Positions 1 through 8,636 are shown, counted from the stretch's first letter. The stretch is DNA of 35,844 nucleotides from Gemmatimonadota bacterium (GCA_028876525.1 JAGWRI010000058.1:1-35844), one strand, 5' to 3'. Notes: generated from the sequence alone by a model not told the origin. Program-made: numbers and translations.

Positions 1-1098
1 ATCGATCGTATGAGCAGAGGCTGGAGCGACAATTGGCCCAGAACTGGTCGCGCTCTTTAGAGCTTCGCGTGTCAACTGAAGATCAATGGCCCTGTGCTTG
101 AGCGAGGCATAAGCCAGGATCTTGATGATGGAGCCTTCAAGCTCTCTGACGCTCGATTGCACGACCTCGGCAATGTATTGGATCACCTCATGGGGGAAAG
201 TAACCTCGAGATGGTCGAGTTCAGTCTTATGCTGAAGGATTGCGATTCTATGCTCGGTATCGGGAAGTTCGATGTCGGCGACCATCCCCCACTGAAACCG
301 ACTGACCAGACGAGCCTCCAAGCCTCCAATCTCACTTGGGGGACGATCGCTTGTTAGAACGATCTGGCGTCCAGCCTCATACAGGGCATTGAAGGTGTGG
401 AAAAACTCTTCCTGGGTGCCTTCCTTGCCCTTTAGAAAGTGAATGTCATCGACGAGCAGAAGATCGGTTTCCCTGAAGCGGCGGCGAAACTCGGCAGTCC
501 GACGATTCTGAATAGAGGCTACCAGGTCGTTTGTGAATTGCTCGGTGCTAAGGTAGGTAACACGCAGGGCCGGCTTAGTCGCAAGTAGTTCGTGGGCAAT
601 GGCTTGCATTAAATGGGTCTTGCCAAGACCAGTGCGCCCATAAATGAATAGTGGATTGTAGACGCGCCCCGGAGCTTGGGCTACAGCATGAGCTGCTGCT
701 GCAGCAAGTTCGTTCGACTTTCCCACGACAAAATGATCAAACGTGTACCGTTCATTCAGAGAGGGTGCTATAGTGTTGCCTTGTTGCTGCTCTGCTGTCT
801 CTGGTTTGTTCTTAGAGAACAGATCCATTTGGGGCCGTTGCTGCCGGTCTGGATCGACATAAAAACTCAGCGCAACTGGATGACCAACAGCAATAGGAGC
901 TAGTGACGACAGGAGATCGGCATACTTACTCTCCATCCACTCCTGTGAAAACTGGTCCGGTACGGTCAGACGAAGAGTCGGGTCTTCCCATGCAGTGGCT
1001 CGGATGGGCTCAAGCCAGGTTCGGAAGACATCTTCGCCAACCGTGGCGCGAGCGTGGGTAATGAGTCGAGACCAGATTTCAGGAGCGTTCGATTGCAT
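1..1098 (-). CDS. dnaA: Chromosomal replication initiator DnaA (3'-truncated by window edge)
   Basis: DnaA is the AAA+ ATPase that binds DnaA boxes and melts oriC. The frame is open from ATG at 1098 to base 1, giving 366 residues. Domain I is at about 1-80, followed by a short linker. The AAA+ domain starts near YTFDHFVVG (118-126), with P-loop GRTGLGKT (154-161) and Walker B LLLVDDIHFL about 50 residues further on. The stretch SDRPPSEI and the segment ending ELEGSIIKI are typical of domain III. The frame leaves the window at SAHTID, just where the DNA-binding domain IV should begin, so about 90-100 residues are missing by truncation and not by mutation. GC is about 52-53% in two hand-counted 60-base lines, far below the rest of the window. 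It is divergent from rpmH, the ancestral bacterial arrangement. The family call is very secure. Confidence 0.97.
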   Translation of the reverse strand, partial: MQSNAPEIWSRLITHARATVGEDVFRTWLEPIRATAWEDPTLRLTVPDQFSQEWMESKYADLLSSLAPIAVGHPVALSFYVDPDRQQRPQMDLFSKNKPETAEQQQGNTIAPSLNERYTFDHFVVGKSNELAAAAAHAVAQAPGRVYNPLFIYGRTGLGKTHLMQAIAHELLATKPALRVTYLSTEQFTNDLVASIQNRRTAEFRRRFRETDLLLVDDIHFLKGKEGTQEEFFHTFNALYEAGRQIVLTSDRPPSEIGGLEARLVSRFQWGMVADIELPDTEHRIAILQHKTELDHLEVTFPHEVIQYIAEVVQSSVRELEGSIIKILAYASLKHRAIDLQLTREALKSATSSGPIVAPASAHTID

Positions 1099-1103
1099 GG
1101 CAG

Positions 1104-1112
1104 TGTGGAAAA
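1104..1112 (-). promoter_or_regulatory. Single DnaA-box-like site upstream of dnaA
   Basis: The minus strand reads TTTTCCACA, one mismatch from the consensus TTATCCACA, six bases upstream of the dnaA start. It could serve dnaA autoregulation. I see no second box in the 184-base dnaA/rpmH spacer, so this spacer is unlikely to be a full origin. Confidence 0.35.
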
Positions 1113-1189
1113 CTTGAAGGGTGGCCAAGGTAAGCAGATGCCAGGGGCGGAGCAACTCTTAGGAAACGAGCCCTCGAACGAGATGGTCC

Positions 1190-1216
1190 TTGACCGTCCG
1201 GCCCTTGATCTATCTT
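1190..1216 (+). promoter_or_regulatory. Possible promoter of the rpmH operon
   Basis: TTGACC (1190-1195) lies 15 bases before TATCTT (1211-1216). The spacer is short, but the -10 box resembles those found upstream of several other genes here. Transcription would begin near 1223, about 60 bases before rpmH. Confidence 0.3.
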
Positions 1217-1282
1217 CAAGCGCTGACTAAGCTTAGGGTTCTTGGGTAGAAGTGATATCAGCCGAATACGTGGAGCCAATTC

Positions 1283-1447
1283 ATGGGCAAGCCGACTTAT
1301 CGTCCGCGGAACAAGCGCCGGGTCAAGACGCACGGGTTCCGGACGAGGATGGAAACGAAGTGGGGACGGAAGGTTCTGAGCCAGCGAAGAAAGAAGGGAC
1401 GGAAGCGTCTGACAGTAAAGCTTCCAAGCAAGTACGCCGGCGTATAA
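1283..1447 (+). CDS. rpmH: 50S ribosomal protein L34
   Basis: L34 is a small, very basic component of the large ribosomal subunit. The 54-residue product is full length and carries the family core: [19 protein letters not shown] at residues 5-23, then [18 protein letters not shown]. The ATG at 1283 is preceded by TGGAG (1271-1275) at a good spacing. The gene starts the plus-strand side of the origin cluster and abuts rnpA directly, with its TAA ending at 1447 and the rnpA ATG beginning at 1448. The two are probably co-transcribed, as in most bacteria. Confidence 0.97.
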   Translation: MGKPTYRPRNKRRVKTHGFRTRMETKWGRKVLSQRRKKGRKRLTVKLPSKYAGV

Positions 1448-1813
1448 ATGAGCCAGGAGTATCCGCGGATTCGGCGGATCACTCATCGTTCCGAGTTCCA
1501 GAGGTTGCTCAGTAAGGGGACGCGAGTTCGTACGTCGGACCTGGACGTGCGAGAGCTGGCGTCCCCTCTTGGATATGTACGGGTCGGGCTCGTCGTACCG
1601 AAGATCGGACAGACGGCCGTTGCGCGAAATACGCTGAAGCGACGGCTTCGGGAACTTGTTCGTCTTCACCTGCTCCCGTTGCCAGCCTCGTGCGACGTGG
1701 CGATCCGTTGCCAGAAGAGCGCCTATCGCCGGAACTTCCAAACGTTGCAGGAGCAAGTTGCCCGGATTGGAGCCGGACTGGTAACCCAGTTCGGCAAGGC
1801 TGCTGAAGCATGA
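1448..1813 (+). CDS. rnpA: Ribonuclease P protein component
   Basis: RnpA is the protein cofactor that helps the RNase P RNA bind precursor tRNA 5' leaders. The 121-residue product has the expected size. The N-terminal substrate-binding part begins [17 protein letters not shown] (11-27). The diagnostic basic motif [12 protein letters not shown] (59-70) follows [12 protein letters not shown]. The ATG abuts the rpmH stop, and the last four bases (ATGA, 1810-1813) overlap the start of yidD, so translation of the three small genes is probably coupled. Confidence 0.96.
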   Translation: MSQEYPRIRRITHRSEFQRLLSKGTRVRTSDLDVRELASPLGYVRVGLVVPKIGQTAVARNTLKRRLRELVRLHLLPLPASCDVAIRCQKSAYRRNFQTLQEQVARIGAGLVTQFGKAAEA

Positions 1814-2019
1814 AGACGCTGATTTTGTTCCTGGTCAAGGGATACCAACTCTGGATCGGGCCACTACTTCCTCCGTCATGCAGGTACTACCCGACGTGTT
1901 CGGCATACGCCGTGGAAGCGGTGGAGAAATACGGGGCGGGGAAAGGGAGTTGGCTGGCTACTCGACGCATCCTGCGATGCCACCCCTTCCACGCCGGTGG
2001 GTATGACCCTGTTCCCTAA
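1810..2019 (+). CDS. yidD: Membrane protein insertion efficiency factor YidD
   Basis: YidD is a small membrane-associated protein that assists YidC-dependent insertion. The 69-residue product contains the family signature: [20 protein letters not shown] (13-32), then a glycine-rich stretch and [16 protein letters not shown] at the C-terminus. The three conserved cysteines are present. It overlaps rnpA by four bases and lies 18 bases before yidC, its functional partner. Confidence 0.95.
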   Translation: MKTLILFLVKGYQLWIGPLLPPSCRYYPTCSAYAVEAVEKYGAGKGSWLATRRILRCHPFHAGGYDPVP

Positions 2020-2037
2020 CCCTACTCACACCCGTTC

Positions 2038-3738
2038 ATGGACCGCCGCGTCTTTCTCGCCGTAATCCTGACGGCGATTGTCATTGTAGTTACCCCGCTG
2101 ATCTTTCCGGGAAGTCGGCCAACACCGATTCGGGACAGCCTGGCAGCTGACAGCATTACAGCGACCGTCCAGGAGAAACCCATCGCCGCGCAGGCGCCGA
2201 CAGCACATGCGGCGCAGAAAGGGCCCGATCGTGCTGCGACCGTCATGCCGGACACGACGGCTACCGACAGCAGCGAAGTCGCCAGCGGGCACATGACGGT
2301 GTGGTATGCTGATCGGCTCGGTGCCCCGTCGCGCGTGAAGCTCGATGACTATCAATCGCGCAACCCCGGTCGACGATCGGGACCAGTCGACCTGCGCCCG
2401 GACGAACACGGACCCCTGCTGTCCTATGCCCTTGCATTCGGGGACAGCACGGCATCGTTGGCGCAGGCCGGCCTGGTCCCCGTCGGGCAATCGCAGAACA
2501 AGACCAAGGGGATCACGTTTCAGGGAATGCTGGGCTCACGGGCGGTACGAATCGCCTATGCGGGCCCGGAGACCGATGCGGATCGATATCTCGTTCACGT
2601 CGTCGTGAACATCACAGATGCGCCGGGAGACGCCCGCCTCCTGATCGATCTTCCCAGGACCCTGGCCTCGGCCGAGTCGGATACGCTGGATGACTTCCGA
2701 CACCTCGCCTTCGGATACAAGCCCAAAGGCGACGGTGTCCAGAGCATTGCGTTCGGAAAGCTCGATTCCGGTCAGACGAAAATCGTGAACGGTCCGCTGG
2801 AATGGGTAGCTCTGCGGAACAAGTACTTTCTCGTCGCGGTGATCAGCCAGGACAGCGCGATTGCGGGGGCAAGCTTTACCGGCGGCCGTCGGGAAGCCAA
2901 GGTTGCGGTACAGGGTTCGAGCCAGGTCGTAATCCCGCTGAGGAACGGCCAGGCGAGCTTCGATCTGTATACCGGACCACAGGAATTCGAACGCCTCCAA
3001 GCACTGGGACACGATCTTGCGCACGTGAATCCGTACGCGGGGTGGCTGCATGGGGTCGTGCAGCCGTTTGCCAACATCGTGACGCGCGTGCTCCTCTGGA
3101 TGAAGCGGACGTCCGGGCTGAGCTATGGCTGGGTGATCATCATCTTCGGCGTGACCGTTCGATTGCTGCTCTGGCCGCTGAACCAGAGCGCCATGCGGAC
3201 AAGTATCCGGATGCAGCGCTTGCAGCCGGAGCTGGCGGAGGTTCAGCGGAAGTACAAGAATGACCCGGAGAAACAACGGGACGCTCTGGTGAAGCTGTAT
3301 CAAGCGCACGGCATGACGCCGTTCAGCCCGATGATGGGCTGCCTGCCGATGCTGATTCCCATGCCCATCCTGTTCGCGCTGTACTTCGTATTCCTGAACA
3401 CGATCGAATTCCGCGGCGTGCCGTTCCTCTGGATGCATGACATCTCGGCGGCGGATCCCTATTTCATCACCCCGCTGGTGATGGGACTCTCGATGTTCGC
3501 CCTGTCGTGGATCGGCATGCGCGGCACGCCGCCCACGCCGCAGACGCGGATGATGAGCTACATGATGCCGGTGGTGTTCACGTTCATGTTCCTGCGGTTT
3601 GCGGCCGGGCTGAATCTGTACTATGCGGTGCAGAACCTGGCGGCACTGCCGCAGCAGTGGCTCCTGGCGCGTGAGCGGGCGAGCGTGAACGCCTCGGGAA
3701 TCAGCGCCAAGCGGGACGACCGGCGCGACAAGACGTAG
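2038..3738 (+). CDS. yidC: Membrane protein insertase YidC
   Basis: YidC inserts and folds inner-membrane proteins, alone or with Sec. At 566 residues this is the long Gram-negative form. An N-terminal membrane anchor (about 5-24, FLAVILTAIVIVVTPLIF) is followed by a large periplasmic domain up to about residue 340. The conserved C-terminal insertase core of five membrane segments begins at GWVIIIFGVTVRLLLWPLN, which includes the hydrophilic-groove arginine. The cytoplasmic coiled region MQRLQPELAEVQRKYKND and the motif FSPMMGCLPMLIPMPILFAL follow. The long periplasmic domain supports a diderm cell envelope. mnmE follows 17 bases downstream. Confidence 0.96.
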   Translation: MDRRVFLAVILTAIVIVVTPLIFPGSRPTPIRDSLAADSITATVQEKPIAAQAPTAHAAQKGPDRAATVMPDTTATDSSEVASGHMTVWYADRLGAPSRVKLDDYQSRNPGRRSGPVDLRPDEHGPLLSYALAFGDSTASLAQAGLVPVGQSQNKTKGITFQGMLGSRAVRIAYAGPETDADRYLVHVVVNITDAPGDARLLIDLPRTLASAESDTLDDFRHLAFGYKPKGDGVQSIAFGKLDSGQTKIVNGPLEWVALRNKYFLVAVISQDSAIAGASFTGGRREAKVAVQGSSQVVIPLRNGQASFDLYTGPQEFERLQALGHDLAHVNPYAGWLHGVVQPFANIVTRVLLWMKRTSGLSYGWVIIIFGVTVRLLLWPLNQSAMRTSIRMQRLQPELAEVQRKYKNDPEKQRDALVKLYQAHGMTPFSPMMGCLPMLIPMPILFALYFVFLNTIEFRGVPFLWMHDISAADPYFITPLVMGLSMFALSWIGMRGTPPTPQTRMMSYMMPVVFTFMFLRFAAGLNLYYAVQNLAALPQQWLLARERASVNASGISAKRDDRRDKT

Positions 3739-3755
3739 GGACCGAGCGAGATAGA

Positions 3756-5126
3756 GTGGCGATGGAGACCGGCACGCCGGACGACACCATCGTGGCCGTG
3801 GCATCGGCCCCGGGCATGGGGGCACTGGCCGTGGTGCGGCTGTCGGGGCTGCGAGCGCACGATATCGCCGCATGCGTGGTGCGTGATGGCCTGGAGAAGG
3901 CCCGCCGGGCGGTACGCCGCAAGCTCGTGGATGCGTTCGACAGCCCCGTGGATGACGGCATCGTGATCCGGTATGACGCTCCGCGGTCATACACAGGCGA
4001 GGACAGCGTCGAAATCGTTTGCCATGGAGGCGCCGTGACGCCCGCGCGGGTCATGGCGGCCCTGGTGAGCGCCGGCGCGCGGCCGGCCGTCCCCGGCGAA
4101 TTCACGCGGCGCGCGGTCCTGAACGGGAAGCTGGACGTCCTTCAGGCCGAAGCGGTGAACGATCTGATCCGGGCCGAGTCGAGCGCGGGCGCGGCATTGG
4201 CGCTGGAGCAGCTGGATGGCGCACTGTCACGGCGGCTCGACGCACTCCGCCAGCAGATCCTGGACCTCGAAGCGTTGATCGCCTACGAAATCGACTTCCC
4301 GGAGGAAGACGACGGGCCAATGGACGCCGGGCGCGTGACGGCGGCGACAGACGCCGTGATTGGCGCGATCACGCGGCTCATCGAAACGGCGCCCCGGGGG
4401 GAGCTGGTCCGGACCGGCGCCCTGGTCGTGATCGCCGGCGCCCCCAACGTGGGCAAGTCGTCGCTCTTCAACGCGGTGCTGGGACGCCGGCGAGCCCTGG
4501 TGACCGACATCCCGGGCACGACACGCGACGCGCTGGAGGCCGTGGTCGACGCAACTCCGATTCCGCTGCGTCTGGTGGATACGGCAGGGCTGCGGGAGAC
4601 GATGGACGTGGTGGAGCAACTGGGCGTGGGGATGGCGCGGGAGTACCTCGAACGGGCGCAGCTGGTGCTGGCCTGCGGCGACTCGAGCGCCGCCGTGCGC
4701 CAGGCGATGGATGCAGTGGGGCGGCTATCGGAAGCGCCGGTCCTTGCCGTGCGGACCAAAGCCGATCTCGACGTCGTGCGCACCGACGCGGACGACGCGC
4801 CGGTGGGAACCCTGCGGGTGAGCGCGCAAACCGGGGAAGGCATCGACGCACTGATCCAGCGCGCAAGTCGGCTGGTATTGGATAGTACGGGACCGGCGAC
4901 CGAAGAGATGCCGGTGGTGGCTCACGCCCGGTACCGGAAGGCGCTGGAGGATGCCCGCTCCGAACTGAGGCATTTCACGGAGGCCCGCGCGGGCGGCGCC
5001 GTGCCGGCGCCGGTGTCCGCGGTGCACCTTCGGGAGAGTGCGCGCCACCTCGAAGGTCTCATCGGCGCGATCGACGTCGAAGACGTACTGGAACGACTGT
5101 TCAGTACGTTCTGCGTCGGGAAGTAG
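3756..5126 (+). CDS. mnmE: tRNA uridine-5-carboxymethylaminomethyl GTPase MnmE (TrmE)
   Basis: MnmE works with MnmG to modify the wobble uridine of certain tRNAs using a folate-derived carbon. The 456 residues match the family. An N-terminal tetrahydrofolate-binding domain occupies about 1-120. A helical domain surrounds a G domain with GAPNVGKSS (228-236), TTRD (255-258), DTAG (275-278) and TKAD (334-337). The C-terminal FCVGK holds the catalytic cysteine. The frame opens with GTG at 3756; ATG at 3762, two codons later, is an equally good start. MnmG is not in this window. Confidence 0.96.
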   Translation: MAMETGTPDDTIVAVASAPGMGALAVVRLSGLRAHDIAACVVRDGLEKARRAVRRKLVDAFDSPVDDGIVIRYDAPRSYTGEDSVEIVCHGGAVTPARVMAALVSAGARPAVPGEFTRRAVLNGKLDVLQAEAVNDLIRAESSAGAALALEQLDGALSRRLDALRQQILDLEALIAYEIDFPEEDDGPMDAGRVTAATDAVIGAITRLIETAPRGELVRTGALVVIAGAPNVGKSSLFNAVLGRRRALVTDIPGTTRDALEAVVDATPIPLRLVDTAGLRETMDVVEQLGVGMAREYLERAQLVLACGDSSAAVRQAMDAVGRLSEAPVLAVRTKADLDVVRTDADDAPVGTLRVSAQTGEGIDALIQRASRLVLDSTGPATEEMPVVAHARYRKALEDARSELRHFTEARAGGAVPAPVSAVHLRESARHLEGLIGAIDVEDVLERLFSTFCVGK

Positions 5127-5128
5127 CC

Positions 5129-5329
5129 TCAGGCAAGCGGCTCGCGGCGCGTAGCCGATTCCCAGATTTCCTCGGCCAGCCATTCCATGCGCTCGTGGGC
5201 GTAATCCAGCTCGACGGGCGACAGATCGGCAGCGCGGTTGGTGAGGTCACGGGCCAACGCGATCATCTCATCGAGAAGCTCCCGCAGCGTGCGGTTCTGA
5301 CGACGATCGGACGCGCCGGAAGCGGACAC
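5129..5329 (-). CDS. Small charged helical protein, function unknown
   Basis: I do not recognise this family. The 66-residue product is mostly helical and charged, with ELLDEMIALARDLTNRAADL and a second amphipathic segment ELDYAHERMEWLAEEIWESA. It has no membrane segment and no cysteine motif. I chose GTG at 5329 because GAGG stands six bases upstream on the minus strand; a TTG two codons earlier is less likely. Its end is two bases from the mnmE stop, so the genes converge tightly. It lies 18 bases downstream of the metalloprotein gene on the same strand, so it may be the last gene of that transcript. Confidence 0.6.
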   Translation of the reverse strand: MSASGASDRRQNRTLRELLDEMIALARDLTNRAADLSPVELDYAHERMEWLAEEIWESATRREPLA

Positions 5330-5347
5330 GGGCAACCTCGGAGTCGG

Positions 5348-6286
5348 TCAGGAAGCGGTAGCGGCGCCACCGTAAGGCTGCGAGATGAGCTCGGCGGTTG
5401 GCGCGCGCAATGCCCAGGGCAATCCGCGAGAGGCCACGGCGGCCTCCACCATTCGTGCGCCGAGGTAGTAGCCGCTGCGCTCGGGCAGTATGTGGTGGCC
5501 GGCCATGCGGGCATCGTCACTGACGCCGTCGGAAAGATAGCGCAAGCGCAAACCAAGCGCGGCCCGGTCGAGGTCTGGTTCGACGGCCTTCCAGAGGACG
5601 GGCTCCATTTCCCGGATTCTGGCATACTGCCGCCGGATGTACCCGAAGTACTCCCAGATGGCGTGTCCGGGGCTGACCAGCTGCGATGCGTGCACGGCGA
5701 GCCCTTCATTGACGAGCAGTTCGCGAAGCGGCGCCGTGCGACCGGCTTCCCAATACGAGTATTCGCCGGTCTCGCGCACGAGAGACCGGATGGCCGCACG
5801 GCTGGTCGGTGACGTGTAACGCACCACGTGCGCGACCTCGTGGGATAGCCAGAGAGGAATGAGCTCGGGGTCGAGGCCCAGGCCGAAGGTGTCCGGATTC
5901 GCGACACCCGTGAAGTGCTCGAGACAGACGAAGGCGACGCCGCGCTGGCCCACGACCAGCTCGCCGGCGTTGGCGGCGCCGACGCCGACCATGAGAACGA
6001 CGTCGAAGTCCACATCGGCCTCGAACGCGCGGGCGCACGATTCCTCGACCCGCCGAGCGAGTGTGACGACGTCGGTTCGTTCGAGCATGGAGCGGAGGTC
6101 CGCGCGGTCCGCGGCGACAGTGCCGCGAACGATGTCCAGGAAATGCGGGCCCTCGGGAGGAATGACGTAGTTCTCCCAGTAGCTGTGGAGAATTCGTCTA
6201 TGAGTGGCGAGATAGCGCTGGTAGGCGGCGGCGGGATCTGTGCTGTCGAGGACCGCGAAGAAGTCTGGCAGCAGGTTGATGAGCAT
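5348..6286 (-). CDS. Predicted zinc metallopeptidase, gluzincin-like (DUF2268-type)
   Basis: The 312-residue product carries HEVAH at 149-153 inside WLSHEVAHVVR, the classic HExxH zinc motif. About 40 residues later NEGLAVHAS (193-201) offers E194 as a third ligand, the gluzincin pattern. The resemblance is to DUF2268-type predicted Zn-dependent proteases. It lacks a signal peptide and membrane segments, so it is probably cytoplasmic. The substrate is unknown. ATG at 6286 is well placed behind a good promoter (6331-6359). The small gene downstream may be co-transcribed. The metalloprotein fold is fairly certain; proteolytic activity is inferred from the motif only. Confidence 0.72.
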   Translation of the reverse strand: MLINLLPDFFAVLDSTDPAAAYQRYLATHRRILHSYWENYVIPPEGPHFLDIVRGTVAADRADLRSMLERTDVVTLARRVEESCARAFEADVDFDVVLMVGVGAANAGELVVGQRGVAFVCLEHFTGVANPDTFGLGLDPELIPLWLSHEVAHVVRYTSPTSRAAIRSLVRETGEYSYWEAGRTAPLRELLVNEGLAVHASQLVSPGHAIWEYFGYIRRQYARIREMEPVLWKAVEPDLDRAALGLRLRYLSDGVSDDARMAGHHILPERSGYYLGARMVEAAVASRGLPWALRAPTAELISQPYGGAATAS

Positions 6287-6330
6287 TCAGCCGGTCTGGA
6301 GAGGGCAGCGGCGCGACTCGCGGACGCGGA

Positions 6331-6359
6331 ATCATACAAATCCGGTCGGAAGTCAACAA
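6331..6359 (-). promoter_or_regulatory. Sigma-70-type promoter of the metalloprotein gene
   Basis: On the minus strand TTGTTG (6354-6359) is separated by 17 bases from TATGAT (6331-6336), five of six matches to the -10 consensus. It predicts a leader of about 38 bases before ATG 6286. The AT-rich box stands out in its GC-rich surroundings. Confidence 0.55.
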
Positions 6360-6389
6360 GAGTCGACTTCGTCGAAGCGTCACCTCGAA

Positions 6390-7037
6390 CTACCGCGTGC
6401 CGAACAGACGGTCGCCGGCGTCGCCGAGTCCGGGGAGAATGTAGCCCGACCCGTTCAACTCGCGATCGAGGGCCGCGCACAGCACCACGACATCAGGGTG
6501 CGCTTTGGCCAGATGCTGGACACCCTCGGGCGCGGCGACGAGACAGAGAAAGCGAATGCGTTGCGCTCCGGCGCGCTTGAGCGACGTGACGGCGGCCACG
6601 GCGCTCCCGCCGGTGGCGAGCATCGGGTCGAGGACGAAGAAATCGCGCTCGGTGGCGTCGGCCGGCACTTTGAAGTAGTAGTCCACCGGACGGAGCGTCT
6701 CGTGATCGCGATAGAGACCGATGTGGCCGACGCGAGCCGACGGCACGAGGCGGCAGATTCCCTCGACCATCCCCAGCCCCGCCCGCAGGATGGGCACGAG
6801 CGTGAGCTTCTTGCCCATCACGCGCCGTCCCATGGTGCTCTCGAGTGGGGTCTCGACCGGCACCGGCTCGAGCGCGAGGTCGCCTGTCGCCTCGTAGGCC
6901 ATGAGGGTAGCGATCTCGTCGACGAGCTCCTTGAAGATCTTGGTCGGGGTGGTCCGATCGCGAAGGAGGGTCAGCTTGTGCTGGACCAGCGGATGGTCGA
7001 CGATGCGGAGAGTCGGGAATCCGGGGGTGGTGTGCAT
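6390..7037 (-). CDS. upp: Uracil phosphoribosyltransferase
   Basis: Upp salvages uracil by joining it to PRPP to form UMP. The 215-residue length matches the family. The N-terminus [12 protein letters not shown] (16-27) and the motif [10 protein letters not shown] (81-90) are typical. The PRPP loop is LDPMLATGG (136-144), and the uracil-binding end is [20 protein letters not shown] chose ATG at 7037 because the open frame further upstream runs over the divergent small gene and does not resemble the family. The promoter appears to lie in the 27-base divergent spacer and would give a nearly leaderless mRNA. Confidence 0.95.
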   Translation of the reverse strand: MHTTPGFPTLRIVDHPLVQHKLTLLRDRTTPTKIFKELVDEIATLMAYEATGDLALEPVPVETPLESTMGRRVMGKKLTLVPILRAGLGMVEGICRLVPSARVGHIGLYRDHETLRPVDYYFKVPADATERDFFVLDPMLATGGSAVAAVTSLKRAGAQRIRFLCLVAAPEGVQHLAKAHPDVVVLCAALDRELNGSGYILPGLGDAGDRLFGTR

Positions 7038-7044
7038 GGCGCGG

Positions 7045-7050
7045 AAGGTA
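7045..7050 (-). promoter_or_regulatory. -10-like box of upp (minus strand)
   Basis: The minus strand reads TACCTT, ending seven bases before the upp ATG at 7037, where a -10 box would place transcription start on or next to the start codon. No Shine-Dalgarno sequence fits between box and ATG. Confidence 0.4.
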
Positions 7051-7051
7051 C

Positions 7052-7057
7052 TATCTT
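7052..7057 (+). promoter_or_regulatory. -10-like box of the DUF4177-like gene
   Basis: TATCTT ends seven bases before ATG 7065 and would start transcription at the start codon. It sits one base from the opposing upp box, so the two promoters probably exclude each other. No convincing -35 is seen. Confidence 0.4.
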
Positions 7058-7064
7058 CGCCGGC

Positions 7065-7241
7065 ATGAAAGAATACCAGGCGGTGACCATACGTCTGACC
7101 CGACACGTGCGCGAAGACGAGGAGACACTCACGGATCTCCTGAACGAGCGCAGCCGGTCGGGATGGGAACCGGCCATGATGACACAGGACGGGGAGCGGT
7201 TGACGGTGGTGTTCCAGCGACCGAGCGAGCGAGAACCGTGA
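7065..7241 (+). CDS. Small DUF4177-like protein
   Basis: The 58-residue product, beginning [15 protein letters not shown], resembles the DUF4177 fold: a first beta strand (EYQAVTIRL), a helix ([13 protein letters not shown]) and two closing strands ([19 protein letters not shown]). Proteins of this kind have no established function. The ATG at 7065 leaves a 27-base spacer to the divergent upp. There is no Shine-Dalgarno sequence at the normal distance; a -10-like box stands there instead. The stop is one base from the GTG of the beta-CASP gene, so both are probably on one transcript. Longer frames starting upstream run antisense through upp and are not plausible. Confidence 0.68.
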   Translation: MKEYQAVTIRLTRHVREDEETLTDLLNERSRSGWEPAMMTQDGERLTVVFQRPSEREP

Positions 7242-7242
7242 T

Positions 7243-8625
7243 GTGAGAGTGTCATTCCGCGGGGCCGCGCGCGAAGTCACCGGATCGTGCCACCTGGTGA
7301 CCGTAGGCTCGCAGACGATCGCGCTCGACTGCGGACTCTTTCAGGGAAGACGAGCGGCCAGCCACGGGAAGAACCTGCAGCTACCGCTCCCGGTCGAGCA
7401 GCTCCACGCCGTGGTCTTGTCGCACGCCCACATCGATCATTCGGGGCGTCTCCCTTATCTGGTGCGGAAGGGGTTCGCGAGCACCATCTGGACCACCCCA
7501 GCCACGCGCGATCTGTGCACCCTGATGCTGGCGGATTCGGCGCACATCCAACATCAGGACGCGGCGCATCTCGCCAAACATCATAAGAGCTTTATCGAGC
7601 CACTATACAATCAGGACGACGTCAATCGGACCATTGACCTGATGGTGACGGTTCCGTACGACCGGCCGTTCGAAATTGCAGACGGCATCACCGGCAGGTT
7701 TGTCGACGCCGGGCACATCCTGGGCTCCGCGATCGTGGTGCTGGAATGTCGGGAGCGCCAGAACAAGAGCGACCTGGTCTACTCCGGGGACCTTGGACGG
7801 TACAACCAGCCGATCATCCGCGATCCTCAGGTTCCGAAGCGGGCCGACCACGTGATCCTCGAGTCGACCTACGGGAACCGCCAGCATCCCAGCAGTGCGA
7901 ATCTGCGGGAGCAGCTGGCGGAAGTGGTTCGCACGACGGCAGCCCGCGGAGGGCGGGTTCTGATTCCCGCGTTTGCCGTGGGCCGCACCCAGGAGATCAT
8001 CTACGACCTCCACGGGCTGTACAGGGCAGGGAAGATCCCCGAGATCCCGATCTACGTGGACAGCCCGCTGGCAATCGACGTGACGGGCGTGTTCGCCACC
8101 CATCCCGAGGCGTTCGACCAGCGAGAACCCCTGGTGCGCGAAGGCAGCGCCCTGTTCGACTTCCGGTTGGTTCGATACACCCGGGACGTCACGGAGTCGA
8201 GGGCCCTGAACGAGCGGCGGGGCCCGATGGTGATCATCGCAGCGTCCGGCATGGCGGAGTCGGGACGGATTCTGCATCATCTGGCGCACGGCGCGCCGGA
8301 TCCCCGCAATACGATTCTCATCGTGGGCTTCCAGGCGGAGCACACGTTGGGGCGACGGATCGTCGAACGGCAATCGATGCTGCGGATCTTCGACGAGCAG
8401 GTGCCGCTGCGCGCCGAGGTGCAGGTGCTCACGGGGTACAGCGCGCACGCCGACGAGGCGGAAATCGTCCTGTGGCTGGAAGCGATGGCGCAAACGGCAG
8501 GGCACCGGCCCCGGGTGAGCCTGGTCCACGGCGAAGCCGACGCGCAGGACGCGCTGCGCGCCCGGCTGACGGCTGCGGGCTACACCGTGGGAACGCCCGG
8601 GCCGGGCGACACGCTCGAACTGTGA
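7243..8625 (+). CDS. Beta-CASP metallo-beta-lactamase fold protein (predicted RNA nuclease)
   Basis: The 460-residue protein belongs to the beta-CASP branch of metallo-beta-lactamases, related to CPSF73/YsH-type RNA-processing nucleases. The zinc motif HAHIDH (61-66) is intact. It is followed by GHILGSA (158-164), SGDLG (181-185) and ESTYGNR (207-213), then an inserted beta-CASP domain with [13 protein letters not shown] and [14 protein letters not shown]. The late histidine is in SAHADEAEI and the C-terminal strand is [10 protein letters not shown]. It starts with GTG at 7243 right after the preceding stop. Its stop overlaps a possible GTG start of the TetR gene. Endo- and exonuclease activities both occur in the family and cannot be told apart here. 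Confidence 0.88.
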   Translation: MRVSFRGAAREVTGSCHLVTVGSQTIALDCGLFQGRRAASHGKNLQLPLPVEQLHAVVLSHAHIDHSGRLPYLVRKGFASTIWTTPATRDLCTLMLADSAHIQHQDAAHLAKHHKSFIEPLYNQDDVNRTIDLMVTVPYDRPFEIADGITGRFVDAGHILGSAIVVLECRERQNKSDLVYSGDLGRYNQPIIRDPQVPKRADHVILESTYGNRQHPSSANLREQLAEVVRTTAARGGRVLIPAFAVGRTQEIIYDLHGLYRAGKIPEIPIYVDSPLAIDVTGVFATHPEAFDQREPLVREGSALFDFRLVRYTRDVTESRALNERRGPMVIIAASGMAESGRILHHLAHGAPDPRNTILIVGFQAEHTLGRRIVERQSMLRIFDEQVPLRAEVQVLTGYSAHADEAEIVLWLEAMAQTAGHRPRVSLVHGEADAQDALRARLTAAGYTVGTPGPGDTLEL

Positions 8626-8636
8626 GCGATGGCGCC

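Noticed and set aside
94-903. Small plus-strand open frames antisense to dnaA
   Set aside because: They lie inside the conserved DnaA coding sequence and show no family features or ribosome-binding sites.
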